Of a stretch of 64,000 bases of DNA, positions 11,558-21,739 are shown piece by piece (position 1 is the stretch's first letter; each line of letters starts with the position of its first letter). The notes beneath the pieces were generated by a model. That model did not search any database and had not been told where the DNA came from. It saw only the letters and a program-made list of their open reading frames with translations. The position numbers and the translations under genes were made by a program. Where the stretch lies: assembly GCA_016800925.1 (NCBI GenBank), contig JABCPU010000254.1, positions 34,391 to 98,390 on the forward strand. The letters are read 5' to 3'. Origin of the DNA: Suillus spraguei (taxonomy: Eukaryota; Basidiomycota; Agaricomycetes; Boletales; Suillaceae).

Positions 11558-11696
11558 ATAGCTGCAACAATAAACTGAAGCGAACATGTTCTGTAGAGTC
11601 TGGGGTCTTTTCGTTGTGAATGCTGTGAGGGTGTTCGGACTTTTTCTGTGCAGGGTTTGGAGAAACTCGAAAGAACCGAGTAAGGATCGACTGATA
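11558..11696 (-). repeat. Right inverted repeat arm
   Basis: Reverse complement of 10433-10566 with a few substitutions and a small insertion. Confidence 0.85.
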
Positions 11697-12235
11697 ACAG
11701 GGTACCAAATATAACCCTGTCCTATTTTTGAGGGTAACGAAAGTGATACATCAATGATGCATTACTGCCTGTGTCCTGTTTTGAGGTAACAAGAGTAATA
11801 CATCAGTGATATATCACCAGCTGGTCATCAAAGTAGGGATCCGCAGGGATCCACATCATCATACATTACTTGCTTGTCAGTGGTAACAACAATGATTGAT
11901 GTATGGCAATTTACTGATAACTACAGTCTATTTAATGTATGATTATGACAGCATAGACTCGGTGGAATTGATGTTGTGTATCGCGCACTCGATAGTATAT
12001 CGCGCAATTGATTAAAGTTCCTTTTGGAGCGTCATACTATCGTTCATGCTTGCCATGAACATGACGCCGACATCTGGCTCAAGCATGGTGTGTCGGCTGT
12101 GTATCTGCACCTCTTGTTATAATCCACTCTGTTATACTCACAAATACTGAGGTCGGTATATCATTAGCATCCTAAAATAATACATACAACTATCATATAG
12201 TGACGGACTAGGGTAAAAAAGTAATATGACTTAGA
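11697..12235. other. Intergenic, no gene seen
   Basis: Contains two diverged copies of a short motif around GTAAC-AA/GAGT-ATACATCA-TGAT (about 11730-11820) and nothing coding that I recognise. Lies between the inverted-repeat unit and the 3' end of the DUF6533 gene. Confidence 0.5.
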
Positions 12236-14248
12236 TCATGCAATATCAGCAGTATTCCATTCGTTGTAATTTGAGGCTGAACACCAGTTGGCATCCTCGA
12301 AAACTGGACTGCCATCCACAGGACCTTGAGCGGCTGATATTTTGGCAGCGGGATATATTGTGCTCAAGCGAGGTCCTCGAATAGTGGAGAATGATGGATT
12401 CTCTGCAAAACCGATGGCTCGCACAGGAAGGGTTAGAGGACTTGTCGAACCAGATTGCGCACGGCTACTCGACTCAACGCGCGCTGCGGAGGAGATTGAG
12501 TCTGATCGCAATCGTCGAGAACGACAACTCCTCCTAAGGGTTTTAATATGGCATGATTACGTGTAGACATCATGATATTTTCTGCTTGCGAGGAGAGGGG
12601 ACTAGGTCTATAATATGCTTGCTTCTTGATGTTCAGAGTGATCCTTGACATCATCGTGACCTGTTGACCGTAAATGGTCAGGTTATGTCAAATATGCAGT
12701 TCAATTCATGCTCACGGTAAGGCTGTAACGGAATGATGTTAGGCAATCACTGTTATTCGTGGTTTACAACAAAGACTCACAGAAGTTCGAGCCTGTGCAC
12801 GTATATTGTAAGCAAACAAGATCTAAGCAAACACGAAGATATACGTACTGTGCGGTGATATTTTGGATCCCCACTGGAGCTCTAATGATCATGATTGCCA
12901 GGATCAGATTTACGGTGCAGATGACACTGTATGCTTGGTGAGCTCCGCTACCCATAGAACCTGGCTCGCGTACCTGTAGTACAGTAACCCGTCTGCGAAG
13001 AGGGCACGAATAACACGACCCGCTTCCTTATTGCGGATAGCGGGAAGCGTGCGGTTCAACGTCAACCCAAAGACATACGTGTCATAGAGGAGAGGTAACC
13101 AGGCTGACGCCGAAGCAATACTGCCGCTGGAAAGTGTTCAGAACTCACATATGCATATCAGTCGTATGTAAGGAGTCAGGACATACGAATTGAACACCAT
13201 AGAGCAAGCTGTGAAAACGTAAGTAAGGTTGTCGTGTGCGAAAAATGAGTACCTCACAGTGAACATTGCGTGTATGAATAACGGCTGGGCCCTGTCATCA
13301 ACTTATGCATAACGCGACGAAGGTGAAAACATACGTTCAGCATGACTCAATAGCCATGCAGTTACTCCAATCCAAGCCAGCAGTAAAAATACCGCCAGTA
13401 AAATGGCAGCCCGTTGATGTTTATACATTGCATTTACCCTGTATGCTCCGTCATCAGTAGACGCTTTCTGAAAGGAGAACAAATCTCACCGCAACAGCAT
13501 CATTATCCCAACTATCTCAATTCCTATAGCTGTCATGGCCCCTTCGTAGCGGACAAAATGCCGGCAACTTGGAAAATGTCAGCTGAGCCAAACGGTGCAG
13601 TGTAATGCTGACCTCTGCGGTCAAGTTTGTAAGATTCATCACCAGTAGTGAGTATAAAATATTAAAACTCACTTCGTAGCTCCATGAAGGGAGGTTGAAT
13701 GCTAGTGGAGACGTCACGGATGAAATTGTAAGCCGAAAGTAATGTACTCACCAACCAGGTTGATGATAAAGCCGACAGGAGTAAGATATCGGTTCTGGGA
13801 ATACGCGTGAGGTTTTTAACTGGCAGATATTGCAAATACGATGCATACCAGTAGAAACAAGTATACATCTAAGCAGGTTCAGATACCAGCTCATATACAT
13901 GTTGGCGATGCCACTTACGTATACCCTTGCGCCCTTGCCAGATAAAGTCAATCTGAGTACTACGTTGAGTTTCACCGAATTCTGGTGCAAATAGCAATGT
14001 CGCACCTCATCTCCGATGGTGACAAGGTGGTCCCAAATCAATATGGTGAAACCTACAAACGCGACATACTAAATCATGAGATGTGTATATCAGCCACTTG
14101 AACAGCAGGACGTGTTGAACGTACAATGGTTTGGTGCCTGAAAAGATGGGTATTGAGTATACAAAGACAAAAAATGACGATAAGAAAGCATGAGTCACGT
14201 TTCTGCGAAGTCCTGACCGATTGTTTCCTTCACTAGTGGGTACGGCAT
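12236..14248 (-). CDS. DUF6533 multi-pass membrane protein
   Basis: A predicted plasma-membrane protein of the large, uncharacterised Agaricomycete DUF6533 family, usually seven helices. The ATG at 14248 opens MPYPLVKETIGQDFAET. Splicing through a 13-nt micro-exon (GCACCAAACCATT, about 14142-14130, flanked by TTTTCAG and GTACGT) joins it to YVAFVGFTILIWDHLVTIGD, the family's diagnostic first helix and IWDHLxTxGDEV motif. Later exons supply VRYEGAMTAIGIEIVGIMML (near 13550), HQRAAILLAVFLLLAWIGVT (near 13400), GRVIRALFADGLLYY (near 13000), SVICTVNLILAIMIIRAPVG (12930) and MMSRITLNIKKQ (12654), then a hydrophilic tail to the stop at 12236. The final exon junction near 12540 is unresolved; no certain donor restores the frame. 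Some middle junctions are also approximate. Confidence 0.75.
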
Positions 14249-15740
14249 CTATCCACGGAAACGGTAGTCCAAGACGAGTGAGGAGGGTGGTGTGCTTTAG
14301 GGAAGGTTTTAGGATTGTTAGCCCCAAAAGATTGTCTCAATCGAGTTGTAGAGGATGAAGAAAACATCACGTTGTGATGAAGCACTTTATAATACGCAGT
14401 AGCACTGGCCCGGGCGTTCATACGAGCACGCTGTCCGAGTCACGCCAAGCAGTATTGGTAAGTGAGTGGTGGGCGGCTTGGCGTGTTGACTGGTTGTTGG
14501 CCCGTGTTTCACGTAATTAACGTTAAGAACGTTCGAGATAATCAATGATACCTAGCGCTCCCCCACACATTGGCAGTGTGGCCAATCATGCCAGGTTGAG
14601 TCACTTGGCCGACCTTGTATCAATAACTACGGATCATCTGACGTTAAAACTATGTGGTGGTTGCACGACTAGTAGTACTAGCGCTTTTCCAATTCTACTA
14701 CTACTAATTATACATGTAGGACACACATCGGATGACTGGGTGTCTGTCAATTACTGCATTATGACTTGCAGGTAGCATGCGGTTACGCGGTATGTAGCAC
14801 GAGACTGAGCCACATCCGACGCACAGGAAGCTAGCCGAGATTTATTTTTGACACTCGTACACACATTCTTACATAAATTCAATCATTCAACGTTGCCGTA
14901 TAGTTTAGGAGGTGAAATGCACAAATTATTGACCAGTCAATGATGGTAACTAGAGGAGTCCCAGCATAGGATATCCGTTCACAGTCAATTTTCAAGAAAT
15001 TACTCCAGAAACTTATGCGTACACGTGTCATCATTTGACATTTACGTATCACATTTCTAACATGGCCAAGGATCTTATCTTTAGAGTCCACCTTACTCCT
15101 TCTACATTCAGGAACTTTAGAATGTTTTCTCCTGCAGTGTGCACCCCATGGCAGGCAAATCCGCCCGGAAAGGAATATGCCCACTAAGTTATACAAAGTT
15201 GTCGTCGGTTAACATTGAGCGCACGCCCGAGCCACGGACCTGTCCTGTCTTTTACCGACAACAACGCAACAATCCAAGGCAAGGGGCATCCGATGTTTTT
15301 AGTCGACATCGCCTTGCCCGCCAAAGAATACCCCACAACCATTCGAGTCTTGATGCGTGATGGTCCGTTCACCATCACGCCTCTCCGTTGCAGGATGCCG
15401 AGTTTGCATTCTGATCGACTTATCGCGGATGATGAATAGAAACGGAATTCCTTATCAGGTCGTTACTGCATTTTGGTTTAGGTGATTAAAGTTGATGCGC
15501 CAGCAATGCTGCCAAGTCATTGTGGAGCAAGGTTTCTGCATATTGCATTTGTTCACGTAGGCGTCTAGTTCGAGGTCCGTGGTATACCTTCATTTCCGCC
15601 CGCCATATCATTTGATGGCCTTGGCCAAGCGGCATTCACTGATCATCAAATATAAGTTGATACTTGAGTCCCAGATCTCTTCGATTTACGTGAAGGCATG
15701 GGAACATCCAACCAGTGTCTCGTTAATCTCATACTACGTC
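14249..15740. other. Intergenic, no gene seen
   Basis: Divergent promoter interval between the DUF6533 gene and the hydrolase gene. Minus-strand ORFs at 14879-15196 and 15184-15378 have no recognisable domain or signal. Confidence 0.5.
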
Positions 15741-16616
15741 ATGAGTAACACCGCCCCGTCTGCAAGTCAGTGGGGATCCCCTACTGCAAGCAAAAGAGCA
15801 CTCTTCATACATGGTTTAAATTCGTCTTCGCACACGTTCCACCGTGTTGCATCGATACTTGCTGCCAAAGGCGAGTCTTTTTCACTCGAATCTGTTTACA
15901 GCGTCGATTGATGTTATGATAACATCATAGGATACTTGGTTGTCGCTCCTAACCTTCTTGCACATGCTCTTAGGACCCCTGGAGCTGAATTTCGAGTCCA
16001 GACATTGGCAGACGACCTCTTGCCCTACCTTCAGGCTGCTGAGTATGATATAGTCATGGGCCACTCAATGGGCGGATCCGTGGTATTATCACTTCTCAAA
16101 TATCTGCCGAAAACCAGGCCTACCTCTGTAGTCCTCGTCGATTCATCTGTAGAGTTGACTGCAGCGCAGTTGGCAGTTCTAACAGCCGGACGTATTCACA
16201 ATGTCAGACTCACCCCAGAAGATCACATGACATTGAATCCTCTATAGACGAGACAGGATGCTATTTGGAGATCGCTTGGGAGCCAAATCGCCAGACAAAC
16301 CAATTTTGATGATCACAGGAATGTCAGTACTTGTTTGTGAGTAGCGTTCTGGAACAAGCGGTACTGATGGTTTGGATTGCCACAGGGCAACACGCCAAGG
16401 TCATTCTCGCACTTGTTCGCCGACAAGTCTGCCGCTGTCTTATTGACGGCTTTGATAGCAGATCCGCGATCTAACAGTAATGATTCCTCGAAGCTGGAGA
16501 CTATCGCGAAATTTGAGGACGTTAGAGCAGTGATTGTCTCAAATGCATCGCACTGGATACAGAATGAATTCCCAGAAGTGATTGTTGAAGAGGCGCTAAG
16601 AAATATCGAAGAGTAA
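15741..16616 (+). pseudogene. Alpha/beta-hydrolase fold enzyme with one in-frame stop
   Basis: A serine hydrolase of the alpha/beta-hydrolase superfamily; substrate unknown. Exon 1 (15741-15870) gives MSNTAPSASQ and the oxyanion loop FIHGLNSSSHTFH. A 60-bp intron (15871-15930) has a non-canonical GC donor (AAAG|GCGAGT) and CATAG acceptor, giving AAKG|YLVVAPNLLAH. Exon 2 carries the nucleophile elbow GHSMGGSVV (Ser near 16062). At 16245-16247 a TAG interrupts LNPL*TRQDAIW; a single base change from TGG (Trp) would explain it. A second intron (16323-16385, GTCAGT...CACAG) leads to exon 3 with the likely catalytic His in SNASHWIQNEFPE. Otherwise the frame is intact to TAA at 16614-16616. Recent pseudogene or sequence error; the three-exon model is otherwise convincing. 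Confidence 0.8.
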
Positions 16617-17401
16617 GATAATGGGCAGTAAAGTGATCGCTGCCATATTTTGAAAAGATCTTGTACAAGTTGGTATAGCCTTCGTCATCGGTCAAGGGTT
16701 CTCCGTAGCAATATCAATTTCGTTCTGCTTGGTAGGTATAAATATTTGCGAATTTTCAAAGATAATGCTCGTACCGAGAAGTGAGAAGTGACGCAATATC
16801 TGGGAACCAAAGAAATCCAGATAAGTAACAAGAAATGGTAGACTCTATGGCTACAGAATGATCTTTGAGGTCATATCCTGGCTATTTTGGAAAGTTCAAG
16901 TATTGTTTGGAAACAAGCTGCAAGTACCGACTCGGCCGAGAGTACCTCAAGGGTGAGCATACCTCACCGTTCGATTGAAGAGGTCAACTACGCAGGGGAC
17001 GGTCCCTATTGTTCGTCAACACTCCAGAGAATTTCTTGTGGTTCGGGTTTGGGATCTAGGAAACACGTGCTTCAGAAACATATTCACAAATAATCTGATT
17101 CTTGAACTACGAACCTGCATAAACCAGTTGGTCTTGTATACCTCATCCACCTGAATGCGTTCTCATTCAGTATATTCTCGCAATGGGTCTGCACGCAGAA
17201 TAATTTCAACGATCGACTGCAGTAGGTATGAGAATGTAATGAGTAGATAATAGGACACGTCGTGCCTCCATTCTGAGTTGATGCACGTTGGATCAGTACG
17301 TAGTTCCGTAGCAACATCAAAATGGGAAAAGAATGAACGCACAAAATTAGCATGTGTCCGAAGGCACGACCTGCCATGGAGTAAATATAATGTTGCAATA
17401 A
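16617..17401. other. Intergenic, no gene seen
   Basis: Downstream of the hydrolase. Short overlapping ORFs only; none has a recognisable domain. Confidence 0.5.
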
Positions 17402-17969
17402 CAATTTGCACAGCGGCTAAGACCAGTTAAGATGAACCTTCAAGGAAACCATCCATGAGCGAATGTCAAGGTGTTCTGATGGAAAAAAACATTGCACCAA
17501 TAGGTTTCGAACCTACACAGCCCAAGAGAAACAGATTTCGATTTTGTTGTGGCAACCACCAGGCCAAGACCAATTACAGTGAACTTCTAAAGAAATCACC
17601 CATGAGTCAATTTCAAGGTAGAAAAAACCTCCTCGTCGGCAAGTTTCGAACCTGCGTAGTCCAAGAGAAACAGATTTTGATTCTGTTGTGGAAACCAGCT
17701 GTCTAAGACCAGTTACGGTGAACTGCTGAAGAAATCATCCATGAGTGAATATCAAGGGGTGTCCCGATGGAAAAACCTCGTCATCAACCGAACCTGCAGT
17801 CTAGGAGAAACAGATTTTGATTCTGTTGTAGCAACCACCTAGTTATGGACTATTATGGTCAACTTCTAAAGAAATCGTCCATGAATGAATGTTAAAGTGT
17901 ATTCCGATAGAAAGAAAACTGTAGTTCAGCGTATTTCGGACCTGCGCAGTTCAAGGGAAACAGATTTTG
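17402..17969 (-). repeat. Tandem array of tRNA-like (SINE-type) units
   Basis: About four units of 139-150 bp, the last cut off at 17969 and a partial one at the start. On the minus strand each holds a tRNA-like anticodon arm: stem ACAGA/TCTGT with a 7-nt loop ATCAAAA (centred near 17678 and 17818; a variant loop ATCGAAA near 17539), preceded by an A-box-like TGGCCTGGTGG and followed by a B-box-like GGTTCGAAACC in the best copy. Loop positions imply CAA (Leu) or CGA (Ser) anticodons. No acceptor stem pairs, so these are not functional tRNA genes. A tRNA-derived SINE or pseudo-tRNA array is most likely. Confidence 0.55.
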
Positions 17970-18525
17970 AGCCAGCTCTATTTGTTCATAGACTCGGATG
18001 ACCTGTCACCCCCATGCCATATCCGTACCATTGTCAAGGGACTTTCCACATACCTCCCTCAAGCTCGCCAACTTGGCCCCAACACTTCCTTCGTTCTTCT
18101 TGCCAAGCAAAATGACAAAAACTCACGAACAGTAGAGGAATACAATACCATGTTCTGGGAACTCCTCAACGGTCTCGCCAAGCTTGATGACAAACCCTGG
18201 CCTTCAACCGTACCCCGCGACACTGACACGGATAAATTAAATGGTGCTTCTGCACCAAGCCAGGCGCACGCGTTATGCGCCGGGCGCGACCATGGTCTTC
18301 CAGCCAAAGTGAACTTTTGATATTCTCTTCAGCGCTGATGCAAAGCGCGCGGGTGCGATTGCAAAAGTTCGTGCCCTTCTCGCCAAGTATGATCCCATTC
18401 CTATCAGCCCCGACCTGAAGCCCTACGGCGAGAAAGGAGTACAGGCAGTATTTCTTGATGGATGAAAACGTTCCAGCGCCTTGCCCATATAACAAACACA
18501 GTGATTCCGAGGTCATTGTCGCATA
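17967..18525 (+). pseudogene. YqcI/YcgG-family protein, 5'-truncated and frame-broken
   Basis: Resembles the YqcI/YcgG family, a bacterial and fungal family of unknown function. The first part reads QLGPNTSFVLLAKQNDKNSR and FWELLNGLAKLDDKPWPSTV. After a disrupted middle (18237-18310) it resumes with FSSADAKRAGAIAKVRALLA and KYDPIPISPDLKPYGEKG, then one frame over EYRQYFLMDENVPAPCPY (family ending QYFLxDxN...CP) and a stop at 18523-18525. The N-terminal third is missing: coding begins exactly where the tRNA-like array stops, so the array probably replaced it. At least two frame breaks. Non-functional. Confidence 0.62.
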
Positions 18526-18917
18526 AAGGTGAGCTGGTGTCCCCCCTGGTCAAGTTGCGTCCAACTAACCCATCTCCGCAGCGAACTACAACACCTCGCA
18601 AGAATAACAGGTGCTTCGCTGAATTTGAAATTGGGTATGTCGGGTTGTAAGCCAGGATGTAACATAAATACGAGATGCTGGACGCCTTCTTTCTTCATCA
18701 GAGCGCTACATCTTATTTGTTTGGTTTGCGTTTCTGACTTGTCCTATACAGTAAAAATCATTCGGTTACTTGCAGGACATTGGCTGATCCCTCGGATACA
18801 TTCTTCGCTTTTTCTTTTCTCCTCAATCTCGCCTTTGTAGTCTTGGATAGTCGGCGTGTCTGTGGCGTCTGGTATCTGCAAGCGTGTCAGGTCGGACAAC
18901 AATCTCATAAATACCAC
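18526..18917. other. Intergenic, no gene seen
   Basis: Convergent 3' flanks of the YqcI-type pseudogene and the Alba/Pop7-like gene. No coding signal recognised. Confidence 0.5.
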
Positions 18918-19473
18918 TCACGTCACGTCCTTCTTCTCATGCATTCCTGGAAGAGCCTTCCTGCACAGCGTGACTTTCATATAAGGCGCAAGCGTGAGCT
19001 TCGGGCTATCCCTCCGTCAGTCTGAACCCCATCTTCCATACACAAAACACGCACTGTTTTTTACCTTCCAAAGCTCTCGCTATAGTACTCGCTCGGTCTT
19101 CTCCATCTGCAGCGATCTCGCCACGCTGTTCCCATTGTAGTTCATTGTACTGATGCAACCCCGTCAGCTGTCCTGCCGAAACATCCAAAGTTTTCAGATA
19201 TTCGCGCTTCAGGATCTCCACTACTGAAATCAACCGAGGGATCGTAGATTGTGCAACATCAGCTGGGGAAGTGTGCAGCGTCAATGGCTTGTCAAGATTT
19301 TCCTGAACCCATGTTCCTGTCAGATGAACGGTCAAGGGAAGAGCCACGACACCAACCTGGAAAAAGTCCAATCCGTGCTTGACCCAATATCGGATCTTAC
19401 CCTGTCTCGTTATTCGTATCGAGTCCGATGGTGGGGCCGCGGGTTGCGAATCAGTCGTGACCGTCTCGTTCAT
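18918..19473 (-). CDS. Alba-superfamily protein, probable RNase P/MRP subunit Pop7/Rpp20-like
   Basis: Small nucleic-acid-binding protein. Three exons: 19473-19357 (MNETVTTDSQPAAPPSDSIR then ITRQGKIRYWVKHGLDFFQ), 19302-19055 (ENLDKPLTLHTSPADVAQST, IPRLISVVEILKREYLK, GLHQYNEL, ALEGKKH) and 19005-18918 (PKLTLAPYMKVTLCRKALPG to TGA). Introns are 54 bp (GTTGGT...TTCAG, length divisible by three, so unspliced RNA also reads through) and 49 bp (GTGCGT...GATAG). The beta-strand and helix order and the PRLISVVEIxKREYL block fit the Alba fold as found in fungal Pop7/Rpp20, which binds the RNase P/MRP RNA in the nucleus. A further in-frame ATG exists at 19509. The gene model is good; the Pop7 name is less certain than the Alba call. 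Confidence 0.6.
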
Positions 19474-19665
19474 AACAACTGTATGCGTGAGAAAATTATA
19501 CCGATTCAATAATTCGGAGTCTCTCTATCATATCAGCAGCCGAAATTGAATGTCGATCTTGTTTATTTCTACTTTATGTACAGTGCCAAATTTGAAATTG
19601 TTTGAGCTAACGATCTGCTATCTCATCATAATCATAAAATCACATCTCAGGCAGAGAGAAAAAAG

Positions 19666-21739
19666 TTAACGATTCAGAGGGTTCCCTGCACGCATACGCT
19701 CCCCAGCATAATATATCCAGACGGGAAATGGTATACCGATGACAATGGCAAGACCTGCAAGAAGAGAAGTTCCTCCACCATAACCGAGTGCTGCAAACAT
19801 TTGTTGTCCAAAGAGAGGGAATGCAAAGCCAAGCAGTGAACGGAATGTCTGATGGTATATTCAGAGGGCGCTGACAAGATTTTGGGCAGGCACAACTCAC
19901 AGCAGCTGCTGCAGTTGCACTTGCAGCATAGGTAAATGTATCCACTAGGTATAGTTGAATAGGGAGGCTTGAGAGCGGTTAGCTTGTACAGTGATATGAC
20001 GAGGGGCACCACCCACAAAGTTGTCATCATTCCGAACGAAAAGATAGCAGTACCGATGATAGGCATAATGAAGTGGATCTGGGCTTGCGCAGACCAGCCA
20101 TACCAACTAAACGAAGGTTGGTGTTGGAGCAATGAAAATAAAGTGTACTTATATCTCACAATAGTCCCACCGGGGCGAATAACGAACCAAATATCAGAGC
20201 GGGGATCCGCATCTCTGGCTTACCGATTCCTCCATTTTTTGCAACAAGCTACGTCATGATAATCAGCTAACGCAGCCGGAATAGAAGGTAGTCTTGACGT
20301 ACGTGTAGGTATATCTTGTTAGAAAGTTTGGCGCCAAAGATAGCGGAGGATATAAATCCAACGCCGAATCCAATGTATGTCAGACCTACAATTCCGGTAC
20401 TGAAGTGGTATACTTCCGAAAAGAGGTCTGCAACATTTTGAATATCCATTTCTGTCTTACCGGACGAACGATCTCACCTGGGAACGTGGTAAACATCAAG
20501 TAGTAAATACCTGAAAAGTGATGTTAGTTTACAGTATAACTTGACGTAGGATGTTAAATATTTACCATACATCCTGAACAAATGACATCAGTCTGGTTAG
20601 CTGCGTGACATTGATTGAAACTTACAGAGCCATGTATAAGCTGAGGATGAAGCATATAAAACTTCGGGTCAAAATTATAACGGGTCGTTTGAGGTTCATC
20701 CATAAGTAAACCCATTTATTCATGTGGGGCGCGGTGAGGACAGGATGTCTTCGAGCTGCCTTTTCGAGATCTCTTGTTATTCTGTGACGACGAAGCCTGA
20801 TTACTGGTGCATAAGATTCTCTCAAAAAAGGGATGGCGAGTACTGCTGCGACACCACAGATCGCGGCGACAATATAGAAATCATATTGTATGCCGACCGA
20901 CTCTGTGATAAAGCCTCCCATGACGGGCCCAACAACAGGACCTGCGAGATGAATTTGAACTTATATCAAGGCAGCAGACCGTGAAACACACCTATCAAAG
21001 GTCCGATATAATATAATGCCGTAGCGGGGGCACGGTCGGCTTCAGAGAAGAGGTCGGCAACAATGCCTCCGCCGCATGCAATTGGTGTACCCCCGACGAA
21101 GCCAGCTTTCCAGAGAGTAAGCGAACTTATAATAGCGGTAGTCACATAACGTACCCAGCAACCGAAAGACGAGGAAAGATACAGTGTTGGGTGACAAAGC
21201 ACAGCCGAGGTTAAAGACGAGGAAGAAGAGGTTTGCTAAGTGGAGTACCTTGTAACTGATTTAGGCAGACGGTTCCATTAGTCATAAAGAAGAGGATAGC
21301 GCACCCACACACGACCGTATACTTCGGACAAGGGTGCGGTAAGTAAAGGACCGATGGCGAATGAGAGAAGGAAGATGCTGAGAGTCAACGCTGTGACTGT
21401 TGAATTGGTTATGTCATATTTTATGACTAGGTCTGGCAAACTAGGTGCCATAATAGAACTTGCTAATGGAGTCACAAAAGCGTAGAGCGCAAGCTGACGG
21501 GAAGCCAGAATTAGGCCTCGTGATTAGATATCCAACTCTAATGGAAAACTAACGATTGCAGTAGTTGTCCACTTGCTGGCCGGAGACCAATTCCTGGGGT
21601 TGACTGGGTCGTGCTGCCATTCCGAGTCATCCTCTAACTGTTGAACATTGTCGTCTGTCGCGGAGGAGCCGCCGCCTATGTCTATATCATCTTGATTTGA
21701 TTTATCAACGCATACCGTTCCTGGAGGAGAGGCAGACAT
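19666..21739 (-). CDS. MFS multidrug-type transporter (DHA1 family)
   Basis: A 12-helix proton-antiport drug/metabolite exporter of the plasma membrane, spread over many short exons. The N-terminus (from 21739) is hydrophilic and ends with the fungal DHA1 signature DPVNPRNWSPASKW. Then: TLSIFLLSFAIGPLL followed by APLSEVYGR (motif A region), FRLLAGFVGGTPIACGGG and ADLFSEADRAPATALY spliced across an intron, the antiporter motif C PVVGPVMGGFI (near 20910), LRESYAPVIRLRRHR (central loop), MYGIYYLMFTTFP, GLTYIGFGVGFISSAIFGA, IHFIMPIIGTAIFSFGM and the end GERMRAGNPLNR before TAA at 19668. Every exon join I checked keeps frame, so it looks functional. Substrate cannot be told from sequence. Confidence 0.88.

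Larger units (their letters stand above)
10433..11696. mobile_element. Unit bounded by ~135-bp inverted repeats with captured gene fragment
   Basis: Left arm 10433-10566 and right arm 11558-11696 are reverse complements with only scattered mismatches and one small insertion; shared core TTACTCGGTTCTTTCGAGTT. Between them lies ~1 kb containing a ribonucleotide reductase fragment and two overlapping minus-strand ORFs with no recognised domain. The layout fits a non-autonomous TIR transposon that captured host sequence (Pack-type), but no transposase or convincing target duplication is visible. An inverted duplication of unique DNA is the alternative. Confidence 0.5.

Noticed and set aside
17402..17969. 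Functional tRNA-Leu or tRNA-Ser genes
   Set aside because: The anticodon arm and B-box-like sequence are present, but no acceptor stem pairs and the units are tandem and diverged, so genuine tRNA genes are not supported.
19303..19356. Coding insertion of 18 residues in the Alba/Pop7-like protein
   Set aside because: It has GT-AG ends and a branch-like CTGAC, and removing it joins two conserved blocks, so it is an intron whose length happens to be a multiple of three.
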